From assembly GCA_002774575.1 (NCBI GenBank), contig PEXW01000040.1, forward strand, positions 1 to 5,125: 5,125 nucleotides of DNA, in the 5' to 3' direction. Under the pieces are notes generated by a model. That model did not search any database. It saw only the letters and a list, made by a program, of their open reading frames with translations, and was not told the DNA's origin. The DNA is from Candidatus Kerfeldbacteria bacterium CG08_land_8_20_14_0_20_43_14. GTDB lineage: Bacteria > Patescibacteriota > Patescibacteriia > PEXW01. Numbering within the stretch: position 1 is the stretch's first letter; each line of letters begins with the position of its first letter. This document shows positions 1 to 5,125 of this stretch, in pieces. The translations under genes were made by a program, and so were the position numbers.

Positions 1-65
1 GAATAATACTTACCTACTCGCAAACACATTCGGTATATAAGGGACAATATTTTCTAAACTTCCAG

Positions 66-97
66 CGAAGGCGTCTCGCCGAGCAGTATTGTTTTTT
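66..97 (+). terminator. Second possible + strand terminator
   Basis: The short palindrome GGCG-TCT-CGCC (70-80) within the first GC-rich element is followed by GAGCAGTATTG and six T (92-97). The spacing to the T-run is long for a classical terminator. The same ATTG-plus-T-run follows the element at 130-148, so the T-tract may belong to the repeat module and not be an independent terminator. Confidence 0.3.
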
Positions 98-148
98 CCG
101 TCCCGCCTTCACTAATTTTCCTCTTCACCCTCGGCGGGGACGCCTTCG
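66..148. repeat. Inverted pair of GC-rich 18/19-bp palindromic elements
   Basis: CGAAGGCGTCTCGCCGAG (66-83) and the reverse complement of 130-148 (CGAAGGCGTCCCCGCCGAG) differ by one substitution and one inserted base. Each contains its own small palindrome (GGCG...CGCC). Between them, CCGTCCCGCCTTC at 98-110 is a rearranged relative: its CGCCTTC pairs with GAAGGCG at 67-73, and its CGTCCCGCC matches the complement of 133-142 less one base. The set resembles a REP/BIME-style intergenic mosaic. Whether it recurs elsewhere in the genome cannot be seen here. Confidence 0.7.
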
Positions 149-163
149 GGGAATTGTTTTTTT
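128..163 (+). terminator. Possible intrinsic terminator on the + strand
   Basis: CCC (128-130) and GGCG (133-136) pair with CGCC (141-144) and GGG (148-150) around a GGGA loop. After GAATTG comes a run of seven T (157-163). The T-run is on the + side, so it would stop transcription entering from the left edge, implying a convergent gene outside the window. The stem is interrupted by a small internal loop, hence the modest confidence. Confidence 0.45.
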
Positions 164-194
164 AAAAAATTTAATTATTTTTTATTTCTTTTAT

Positions 195-223
195 CCCGGC
201 TCTGCGAAGGCACCCAGCCGAGG
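195..223. repeat. Third GC-rich palindromic element with hairpin, 3' of the operon
   Basis: CGAAGGCACCCAGCCGAG (205-222) shares both ends (CGAAGGC and GCCGAG) with the elements at 66-83 and 130-148 but differs in the core. With upstream CCCGGCT (195-201) it forms a hairpin: 197-201 pairs with 216-220, with an inner TGC-GAAG-GCA stem at 203-212. On the minus strand this is the first strong hairpin after the operon stop, about 47 nt downstream. The U-rich run (169-164) comes some 25 nt later, so it is at best a weak intrinsic terminator, or a 3'-end stabilising structure. Confidence 0.55.
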
Positions 224-242
224 TCAAACAATGAAGATCTCT

Positions 243-269
243 ATCTCGCTAACTTGCCATCTTGCTAAC
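243..269. repeat. 11-nt near-identical direct repeat just after the operon stop
   Basis: ATCTCGCTAAC (243-253) and ATCTTGCTAAC (259-269) differ by one base and are 16 nt apart start to start. On the minus strand they begin two bases after the TGA of the GspK-like gene. Function unknown; it could be a chance duplication or a small binding site. Confidence 0.5.
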
Positions 270-270
270 C

Positions 271-1617
271 TCACGAACCCGGGCAATAAGTCTCGTTCGT
301 GTCTTTAAAAGTAACCTGGGAAAGAAGCTCGTATTGAGTTGGACCAGTCGCGTTTGTCCCAGGAGCAAGCGTGCCATCGCTATCCATAAAAGCAATGGTG
401 TTGCTGGAATCAGAATTAAAGGTATAAGGATTTCTGACAATACAACTTGAAATTGGTGAGGTGACATTAATACTTTGTGGTGTTGCAGGAGTACCATCTG
501 CATTAGTACCGCTTGTGTTTACCGAAAAGGAACCCCAGGTTTGAGAATCAGGCCTAAGCAACCTTATATAATAGTTACATGGTGAAGTGTCGCAACCGAC
601 AAACACCGGATTTGGACTTGGTTCTGGGTTTGCTGGAATTAAAACTGATGCGTATGACCCGTTCCCTACCGCGATTATATCATACGGCCCGAATTTTTTG
701 ATTGACTGGTCAATGGAAACTGGCAAAGTTTTAGAAAGACTTTTTTCGCTGAAAATCACAAAATCATAAAAAGACGAAAGCGGCGCTGACCAGGGGAAAG
801 TCGCAATAAGCGCCTGGGTTTGGCCGGCATTATTGCTGACAGATTTTACCTGAATTTGTGTGCTTAAATTTGAAGGTTCAGTATAAACCTTAAAATCTTT
901 AATATCGCCATCGCCTAAAGTGGTGGATCCGCTGGGTTTAAGAGCTGTGATTCGAATTCTAACACCAGCCAAATTGGTTGCATCTATATTAATTCCGATA
1001 ATTGGGAAAAACTGAAGCAAGATGATTTCTTCACCAGACACGCCTCCACCCAAATCACATGTATCCCCATTAAATGCCGAGTAAGACACTAGGGCTTTCT
1101 GCGGAGGTGAAATTTCTAAATTACTTGACCACGCAACCCAAGTTACTTCTATCACTTCATTACCATTACCGTCAACCGACTCCCCATGTACGCATAACCG
1201 TGGAGCGCCTATCAGTCCCAAACTGGTGTCCACATTATAAAGCTCAATATACGCGCTTGTATTTTCCTTTAATTCTGTCGGCACTGTCGCTCCGCCGGAC
1301 AATCCAATGCTTTGGTTTAAGTCTGCCTGAAAAGGAGCGCCGGTTGGAAAAGGAATTGCTGTCTTGACGGCTGTTAACGCTTCTGCAAGCGTGCCGGATT
1401 TTTTTTCTTTTAAGATATTTAAACCGTATTCAATTCCTGATTCGGCAATATAATAATTCTGATGCCCCTGGGAAACCACGGAATTCACTTTAACCTGAAA
1501 AATCACGACAGTGCTGACGGTTATGCCAATCGCCACCACCACGGACATGACCAACAAAGCCACTAACAAAGAAACGCCCTTTTTTGCTTTAACTTTTTTT
1601 CGCTGAATCATTCTCAT
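271..1617 (-). CDS. GspK/PilX-like minor pilin, last gene of the operon
   Basis: This 448-residue protein has a strongly basic leader (MRMIQRKKVKAKKG), likely cleaved after G14, then VSLLVALLVMSVVVAIGITV and onward as the membrane helix to about residue 40. Mature position +5 is Val instead of Glu, as known for GspK and some PilX proteins at the pilus tip. YYIAESGIEYGLNIL (55-69) is the signature that follows the helix in PilX/GspK-type pilins. The remainder is a large beta-rich region with few cysteines (142, 187, 342, 347, 392, 445), a Pro-rich linker near 329-337 and a C-terminal MDSDGTLAPG turn. I recognise no enzymatic domain in it. ATG 1617 is six bases (all T) after the upstream TAA; ATG at residue 3 is an alternative start. 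There is no Shine-Dalgarno. The stop is TGA, and a TAG follows two codons later in frame. Being last, the longest and without Glu+5 all fit the K position of an H-I-J-K minor-pilin operon. Confidence 0.93.
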   Translation of the reverse strand: MRMIQRKKVKAKKGVSLLVALLVMSVVVAIGITVSTVVIFQVKVNSVVSQGHQNYYIAESGIEYGLNILKEKKSGTLAEALTAVKTAIPFPTGAPFQADLNQSIGLSGGATVPTELKENTSAYIELYNVDTSLGLIGAPRLCVHGESVDGNGNEVIEVTWVAWSSNLEISPPQKALVSYSAFNGDTCDLGGGVSGEEIILLQFFPIIGINIDATNLAGVRIRITALKPSGSTTLGDGDIKDFKVYTEPSNLSTQIQVKSVSNNAGQTQALIATFPWSAPLSSFYDFVIFSEKSLSKTLPVSIDQSIKKFGPYDIIAVGNGSYASVLIPANPEPSPNPVFVGCDTSPCNYYIRLLRPDSQTWGSFSVNTSGTNADGTPATPQSINVTSPISSCIVRNPYTFNSDSSNTIAFMDSDGTLAPGTNATGPTQYELLSQVTFKDTNETYCPGS

Positions 1618-1623
1618 AAAAAA

Positions 1624-2481
1624 TTACGGCGCGTAGCGGTTAAGTTTATCAAAATTTTTAAATATCCGGCTGGTTATAGTAGTTTGGTAAGTTTCGCTTA
1701 AAGTCAGCTGGTTGGACATTCTGGAAACTGTCAGGCTGAAAGTAACTTTGGGGTGCAAAGGCACCACATCACCGAATCTCTGCGGCGTGCAATAACAGCT
1801 ATAGCCTCTCTGGTAAGCGCATGTCCCGTCAGCTTTGGCACAATAAGTGCCCCAATCCGCGGGATTAGCGCAATCAGCGTCAATAGGTGTGGGTTGAACC
1901 ACTGGCGGACCAGCAGAACCAACTGTGCCGCAGGCTTTATAATTATTTCCCAAAAAAGGGTTTTGGGAAGGTGAAATAAATATTGAAAAACCGTCTATAG
2001 TTAGACTGGCGGGGGTAATATCTACCCAGTTATTAGCACTGATAGTATTGCAGGCGACAATCCCGGGCGTTGCTGGAGAGTACTTTTGGATTTTTTTTGC
2101 ATTGAAATCCAAACGGTAATAAAATTGAACATTTAAGGCATCGCGTATAACCAGACAATCATTATCAGAGCCGCTTAACGGACTGAATAACTTTTGGGAT
2201 ACACCAGCAAAATTGTATGAATAATAAGCATAATCAGCCACGCCTTCCCGCAGTTTTTGCGCAATTTCCTCAATTACCGACCTGGCGTCATTCTGCATTT
2301 CCTGCTGGGTGATTGTGCGCCTTTGCTGCTGGATAAAAACCACGAAAACCGTGGTGGCCAAAACCATGGCCATGGAAAAAACTGCCGTGGCCACAATCAC
2401 TTCAATTAGCGTAAACCCAGCACCACTTTTCAAAAAAAGTTTTTCGTGCTGATTATTGATATTTTTCCGGTTAAAATTCAT
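1624..2481 (-). CDS. GspJ/PilW-like minor pilin with Cys-rich insert
   Basis: This 285-residue protein has a rather long leader (22 residues, ending FLKSGAG). Predicted cleavage after G22 leaves FTLIEVIVATAVFSMAM with Glu+5 at E27 and a hydrophobic helix to about residue 50. The long amphipathic helix that follows (QQQRRTITQQEMQNDARSVI, 51-70, then EEIAQKLREG) and the beta-rich remainder, with a YYRLDFNAKKIQKY segment, match the GspJ/PilW pattern. Between 184 and 231 lies a Cys-rich insert (C184, C204, C214, C221, C229, C231; ends CYC) that ordinary GspJ proteins lack. The C-terminus SETYQTTITSRIF resembles the usual ending of PilW/ComGF-type pilins. Start ATG 2481 is the only one upstream of the leader in this frame and has no Shine-Dalgarno (ATTTGTA before ATG). 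It sits between the arms of a perfect 16-bp inverted repeat, so initiation may depend on RNA structure. Its stop is 6 nt before the next gene. Confidence 0.94.
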   Translation of the reverse strand: MNFNRKNINNQHEKLFLKSGAGFTLIEVIVATAVFSMAMVLATTVFVVFIQQQRRTITQQEMQNDARSVIEEIAQKLREGVADYAYYSYNFAGVSQKLFSPLSGSDNDCLVIRDALNVQFYYRLDFNAKKIQKYSPATPGIVACNTISANNWVDITPASLTIDGFSIFISPSQNPFLGNNYKACGTVGSAGPPVVQPTPIDADCANPADWGTYCAKADGTCAYQRGYSCYCTPQRFGDVVPLHPKVTFSLTVSRMSNQLTLSETYQTTITSRIFKNFDKLNRYAP

Positions 2482-2519
2482 TACAAATATTTTAGTGTTT
2501 TTATGAAAAGTGGTGCTGG
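2417..2519. repeat. Perfect 16-bp inverted repeat flanking the GspJ-like start codon
   Basis: CCAGCACCACTTTTCA at 2417-2432 is the exact reverse complement of 2504-2519. After one mismatch, five more A-T pairs extend the stem inward (2434-2438 with 2498-2502). The right arm is in the 50-nt gap between genes. The left arm is in the coding region for the KSGAG prepilin-peptidase site. In the mRNA the ATG at 2481 falls in the 71-nt loop. A second partner for the left arm is present: CAGCAC at 2446-2451 (minus strand) pairs with 2418-2423, and ACTTTT at 2435-2440 pairs with 2425-2430, forming a competing local hairpin. Confidence 0.85.
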
Positions 2520-2531
2520 ATAAAGCCTCTT

Positions 2532-3545
2532 CTAGAAGTTAATCCAGTCATAAATATATTCCTGGTAAGCGACCTTGGTTGAGCTTAAAGCCGTTGGCCA
2601 GCGAACTTCAGAGGTTGTTAAAATACCCACTTTTTTTATGGTTGCCGCTTCAGAAACTGACCAGCTTTGGGATATCGCATAATCATAACAGTTATAAACT
2701 GAATCTAACGGCACCACAACTGCTGTTTCAGTACCATCATGAGTACCGCGGCAGACTGATTGAAGATTAATAACCCTATAAAATTTTGTTGAAGTTAGGT
2801 TACTCGTGCCTGTTGGAATAACATTTTGCGTGTAAGTGTTGTTATAAAGATAAACTCGACTTCGGGGATCAGTCCAAACATCATCAATAATTACTGACGG
2901 CGGACTACTCCCGTTTATTGCGGTAAAATTAAAGTCCATCTTTGCGCTGGGATAAGATGCCCCTGGCACTGAAGTCGCGATTACCGGGTATCCGCCAAAG
3001 GCGTAAATATAGGACTGCTTGTAAAAATAATTAATCATAAAAGTAACATCCAACGCGTTTACCGACCCGCTAGTGTCAAAATCGCAGCCAAGATAAGGAG
3101 GCTCGGTTCCACATGTATCCGGCCAAGGACCGTTTTCATAAAGAGCTTTAATTAATACTTTAATATCGCAATCATCCAATGAATCATCAGGACCGTCTGC
3201 CGTACATGCTCCTGTAATTTCATCTAGACTTCCAATATCATAAGTCGGGTTTACAACGCCTGACTTTAAAATTGATTTATACAAATAAGAATCCCAGGCA
3301 ACAGTCGGATTTTCTGTATGGACCAGAGTAGCGGAATTTCTCAAATCATAAACCAGCTCAATGCCTTCTCTGGCCAGATTTTGGGCAATCAACCTGTCCT
3401 GGTTTGCCCGGCCCAATTTTATGGTAGTGTTCACTAAAACCAAAGAGCCGACCACGCCGCTCATAATCACGCCAATGGCAATAACTGCCTCCAGCAAGGT
3501 TTGACCCGGCCTTAAATTCTTTTTTTGAAAATTAAATAATCTCAT
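2532..3545 (-). CDS. GspI/PilV-like minor pilin with embedded dockerin-like Ca-binding repeats
   Basis: The start is placed at ATG 3545, one base after the upstream TAA (TAAAATG), giving 337 residues. A longer in-frame start at 3614 would add 23 residues overlapping the previous gene and spoil the leader. The N-terminus MRLFNFQKKNLRPG is cleaved after G14. The mature protein begins QTLLEAVIAIGV with E19 at +5 and Gln at +1, followed by a helix to about 40 and a conserved AQNLAREGIELVYDLRN stretch (54-70) typical of PilV/GspI-like pilins. Residues 116-136 and 155-175 form two half-repeats. The second is a canonical EF-hand-like dockerin loop: D155, D157, S159, S161, N163, D166, followed by VTFMINYFYK. 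The first keeps D120, D124, D127 and the matching helix IKVLIKALY but has Ala and Gly at loop positions 1 and 3. Cys at 114, 126, 145 and 154 flank or lie in the repeats. The C-terminal beta-rich part ends VAYQEYIYDWINF at a TAG stop. A 50-nt gap follows. Confidence 0.93.
   Translation of the reverse strand: MRLFNFQKKNLRPGQTLLEAVIAIGVIMSGVVGSLVLVNTTIKLGRANQDRLIAQNLAREGIELVYDLRNSATLVHTENPTVAWDSYLYKSILKSGVVNPTYDIGSLDEITGACTADGPDDSLDDCDIKVLIKALYENGPWPDTCGTEPPYLGCDFDTSGSVNALDVTFMINYFYKQSYIYAFGGYPVIATSVPGASYPSAKMDFNFTAINGSSPPSVIIDDVWTDPRSRVYLYNNTYTQNVIPTGTSNLTSTKFYRVINLQSVCRGTHDGTETAVVVPLDSVYNCYDYAISQSWSVSEAATIKKVGILTTSEVRWPTALSSTKVAYQEYIYDWINF
3018..3200 (-). other. Dockerin-like repeat pair inside the PilV/GspI-like pilin
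   Basis: This segment encodes residues 116-176 of the pilin. Loop 2 (155-166) fits the 12-residue calcium loop of type I dockerins and EF-hands at positions 1, 3, 5, 7, 9 and 12, with Gly at 6 and Val at 8. Loop 1 (116-127) aligns 39 residues earlier, with Leu at 8, Asp at 9 and 12, and the same following helix pattern, but it has lost the acidic residues at positions 1 and 3. In the known family, paired dockerin loops bind Ca2+ and dock to cohesin domains. Whether this one does either is inference. Confidence 0.75.
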
Positions 3546-3546
3546 T

Positions 3547-4554
3547 TTAATTTGCAAAACTGCAATTCGAATCGACTGACTGGCTGACAACACCGTCTTT
3601 GGTAACGGTAACAACTTTACAATCAGTACTTCGTTTTTTTAGTCCGATCATTATGTCGACTGTTAACCAGGGGCTTTCAAAATCTTGAGTACCATTTCCG
3701 GAATTTGGAGGAAATGCGCCCCCAACATTATCGGAAATCATGAGATTCCTGCCATCGGGCGGCAAAAATCTCACCAGAATTTGCAAGGGATAATTTGATG
3801 GAACTTGCGAATTTGTTCCGGTCGGCTTTTGATTCCTCCAGGGACTGTATTTCGGATTCCCATCAGCCAAACAATAATAACTGCTGGTACCACTTGATAA
3901 ACGAATGTCTTTTATACTGATATTAGTACCTAATTGAAATGCCTTTTGCTGGGTATCTCCCTTATAACCCCACCAAGTACTTCCCTTTTGGGACCCTATC
4001 CTCCCATCAGATGCAGTAGGACCTTGAGAATCATAACAAGTTCCTATGTCCATTGGAAAACAACAATTTGAAGCTGTAGCACTGCAAGCCCGGTTATCAC
4101 CATAAATAAAATATGCATTAACACCACTGGGATTATTGACGCCCTTTTCTATCCAGGGCATATATAACGGCCAGTTCCCGTTAGCATTATTATAACAGCC
4201 CACTAAAATTCCAAATCCACCCTTCGGAGTTTCAAGTGGCCAAGGGGTCATATTATCCTCTTCCACCATACATTTTTCCATAGGCTGCCTGGTGGTTTCG
4301 CAATCCGAATCGCTATTGCACGCTTGCCCAACATGACTCCCGCAAAATTTTTGAATCTGTCCGGCCGCGGTCTGCTCCTGGGCAAGCCTGATATTAGACA
4401 TTAATAAAGACACTTCCCTGTTCAAAGTGCTGTCATCATTGCCTCTGCGGTAATTAGCCAAAACCACGGCTAATAAAGCCAGCATAATGCCCATGGCTAC
4501 CAGTATTTCCATTAGCGTGAAACCCTTTAAATTTTTTTGCTTACTTTTGTACAT
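3547..4554 (-). CDS. GspH/FimT-like minor pilin with Cys-rich insert
   Basis: This 335-residue protein has a textbook type IV prepilin N-terminus: basic leader (MYKSKQKNLKG), predicted cleavage after G11, then FTLMEILVAMGI with Glu at mature position +5 (E16) and a hydrophobic helix to about residue 34. The amphipathic stretch 44-64 (EVSLLMSNIRLAQEQ) continues the N-terminal helix as in GspH/FimT. Residues 71-95 are a Cys cluster (C71, C79, C85, C95; CNSDSDC core), with further Cys at 120, 157, 164, 165, 173, 228, 312 and 331. FLPPDGR (263-269) and the DCKVVTVTKDG ending are shared with the upstream gene, so the two are tandem duplicates. It is much longer than a typical GspH (about 170-200 aa), mainly through inserts between the helix and the PDG block. 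ATG at 4554 is chosen because it gives a normal-length leader. No Shine-Dalgarno precedes it (TTAAATAA before ATG), so it probably depends on coupling to the upstream stop. Role inferred: minor component of the pilus tip. Confidence 0.94.
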   Translation of the reverse strand: MYKSKQKNLKGFTLMEILVAMGIMLALLAVVLANYRRGNDDSTLNREVSLLMSNIRLAQEQTAAGQIQKFCGSHVGQACNSDSDCETTRQPMEKCMVEEDNMTPWPLETPKGGFGILVGCYNNANGNWPLYMPWIEKGVNNPSGVNAYFIYGDNRACSATASNCCFPMDIGTCYDSQGPTASDGRIGSQKGSTWWGYKGDTQQKAFQLGTNISIKDIRLSSGTSSYYCLADGNPKYSPWRNQKPTGTNSQVPSNYPLQILVRFLPPDGRNLMISDNVGGAFPPNSGNGTQDFESPWLTVDIMIGLKKRSTDCKVVTVTKDGVVSQSVDSNCSFAN

Positions 4555-4558
4555 TTAT

Positions 4559-5125
4559 TTAAGAGTTAAAATCACAATTTGAATCCACATATTGCCCTAT
4601 AACTCCCTCTTTAGTAAATATGACCACCCTGCAATCCGTGTTGCGGCTTTTTAAGCCAAACATTATTTCAACTTGTTTCCAATCAATGCCGGTAGATAAT
4701 TCCGCACTTACTCCATTGGTAATACTTATGGTTCGGCCATCCGGTGGCAAAAAATTAATTGTTGCTTGCAGAGGATAATCCGCCGGAACCGAGCCAAAAC
4801 CACTTACGGTTGCCCCATGCCAAGGTAAGGACTCGGGTGGATTAGGATTACAAGTATACATATCCAAATTTTTTGCTTTGATTGCTAAGTCTTTAAAAAT
4901 AACTTTGGAGTCTAATTGGTAAGTACTCACTAATGTATCGCCTTGAGTTTGGTTCAAAAATGTTATCAAACCATCAGCAGTATTGTATTTCCATTTACTT
5001 GTATCGAGACAATTTGTACCGCATGACACCCGATCGCCGAACAAAAAGTATGGAGTGGTGTTAGCTTCGGCCAAAAAGCCAATGGCTGGATAATTTAAAC
5101 CCCACTGATATTGCGGGTTGCAATT
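4559..5125 (-). CDS. GspH/FimT-like minor pilin, partial (N-terminus beyond window)
   Basis: The frame is open from the right edge (first codon AAT at 5125-5123) to TAA at 4561-4559, giving 188 residues with no start in view. A TTG at 5074 could be read as a start, but the frame continues upstream of it (ending YPAIGF) and the homology also runs across it, so the gene is cut by the window edge. The prepilin leader and helix must lie outside. The visible part aligns well with the C-terminal half of the next gene: PYFLFGD (25-31) matches AYFIYGD, FLPPDGR (125-131) is identical, and the ends match as GLKSRNTDC.VV..TKEGV and VDSNC. The FLPPDG block followed by a beta-rich C-terminus resembles the GspH/FimT globular domain (inference, no profile run). 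Cysteines at 2, 35, 39, 92, 165 and 184 suggest an exported, disulfide-bonded domain. Four nt separate its stop from the next ATG. Confident as a pilin paralogue, less so on subtype. Confidence 0.88.
   Translation of the reverse strand, partial: NCNPQYQWGLNYPAIGFLAEANTTPYFLFGDRVSCGTNCLDTSKWKYNTADGLITFLNQTQGDTLVSTYQLDSKVIFKDLAIKAKNLDMYTCNPNPPESLPWHGATVSGFGSVPADYPLQATINFLPPDGRTISITNGVSAELSTGIDWKQVEIMFGLKSRNTDCRVVIFTKEGVIGQYVDSNCDFNS

Larger units (their letters stand above)
1..270. other. Gene-free 3' spacer of the pilin operon
   Basis: No convincing coding region was found on either strand. A + strand frame stays open from 3 to its stop at 306-308, but it has no early start codon and encodes a low-complexity Phe/Arg-rich string through the palindromes. 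The spacer holds the direct repeat (243-269), three related GC-rich elements plus a rearranged fourth, an AT-rich core (152-194) and two + strand T-tracts. I see no tRNA or other structured RNA gene in it. Confidence 0.7.

Noticed and set aside
60..225. CRISPR array
   Set aside because: The repeated elements are in mixed orientation, vary in their cores, are unevenly spaced, and no cas gene is present.
3..308. Open + strand frame of about 100 codons at the left edge
   Set aside because: It has no early ATG, runs through palindromic repeats and the antisense of the pilin 3' end, and encodes a compositionally odd string with no recognisable motif.
1074..1367. Open + strand frame of 97 codons, and the other short frames opposite or out of frame with the pilins
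   Set aside because: They lie entirely within well-supported minus-strand pilin genes and show no independent motif or start signal.
2482..2531. Internal promoter in the 50-nt gap before the GspJ-like gene
   Set aside because: On the minus strand there is an AT-rich TAAAAT-like -10 candidate but no matching -35 at suitable spacing; the inverted repeat explains the region better.
3546..3614. A 23-residue N-terminal extension of the PilV/GspI-like gene from an ATG at 3614
   Set aside because: It overlaps the end of the upstream pilin gene and puts a non-leader-like sequence ahead of a normal 14-residue leader; ATG 3545 directly after the upstream stop is the better start.
5072..5074. TTG as the start of the rightmost gene
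   Set aside because: The frame stays open to the window edge and the similarity to the neighbouring paralogue spans this point; a pilin leader is absent, so the gene is truncated by the window.
1..5125. Alternative genetic code with UGA as glycine, considered because of the CPR-like character
   Set aside because: No frame contains an internal TGA, glycine is encoded by GGN codons throughout, and the last gene ends at TGA with a pilin-like length.

Overview
The window lies within a bacterial minor-pilin (pseudopilin) operon read entirely from the minus strand, followed at its left end by a gene-free 3' spacer. Five consecutive reading frames cover 271-5125. The four with visible N-termini have a short basic leader, a Gly at a prepilin-peptidase site and one hydrophobic helix, followed by a long, poorly conserved and often Cys-rich globular part. 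The fifth runs off the right edge and is a clear paralogue of its neighbour. In transcription order they read as GspH/FimT-like (partial), GspH/FimT-like, GspI/PilV-like, GspJ/PilW-like and GspK/PilX-like. That is the classical H-I-J-K (fimU-pilV-pilW-pilX) order of genes for the tip complex of type IV pili and type II secretion pseudopili, here with the H position duplicated.

Organism: there is no rRNA or ribosomal protein gene to place it. The Gln+1 pilin motif (GQTLLEA), large Cys-rich pilins, a dockerin-like insertion, very tight gene packing, moderately AT-rich DNA and start codons without Shine-Dalgarno sequences together suggest a Patescibacteria/CPR-type genome (Parcubacteria-like). 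This is a low-to-moderate confidence inference. Stops are TAA, TAA, TAG, TAA and TGA, and no frame has an internal TGA. That fits the standard bacterial code and argues against the UGA=Gly code of Gracilibacteria/Absconditabacteria.

Layout from right to left: 5125-4559 GspH-like pilin, N-terminus outside the window; 4554-3547 second GspH-like pilin; 3545-2532 GspI/PilV-like pilin with an embedded two-repeat dockerin-like Ca-binding region; 2531-2482, a 50-nt gap holding one arm of a perfect 16-bp inverted repeat whose other arm lies in the leader coding region of the next gene; 2481-1624 GspJ/PilW-like pilin with a Cys-rich insert; 1617-271 GspK/PilX-like pilin lacking Glu+5; 270-1, a spacer with a near-identical 11-nt direct repeat and a mosaic of GC-rich short palindromic elements, two of them followed by T-tracts on the + strand.

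In the known family the H, I, J and K proteins are processed by prepilin peptidase and form a complex that primes and caps the pilus. Here that tip would carry unusual Cys-rich and Ca-binding decorations. The assembly ATPase, platform protein, peptidase and major pilin are not in the window. The points most worth a second look are the dockerin-like insertion, the inverted repeat with its competing hairpin around the GspJ-like start codon, and the mosaic repeats in the 3' spacer.
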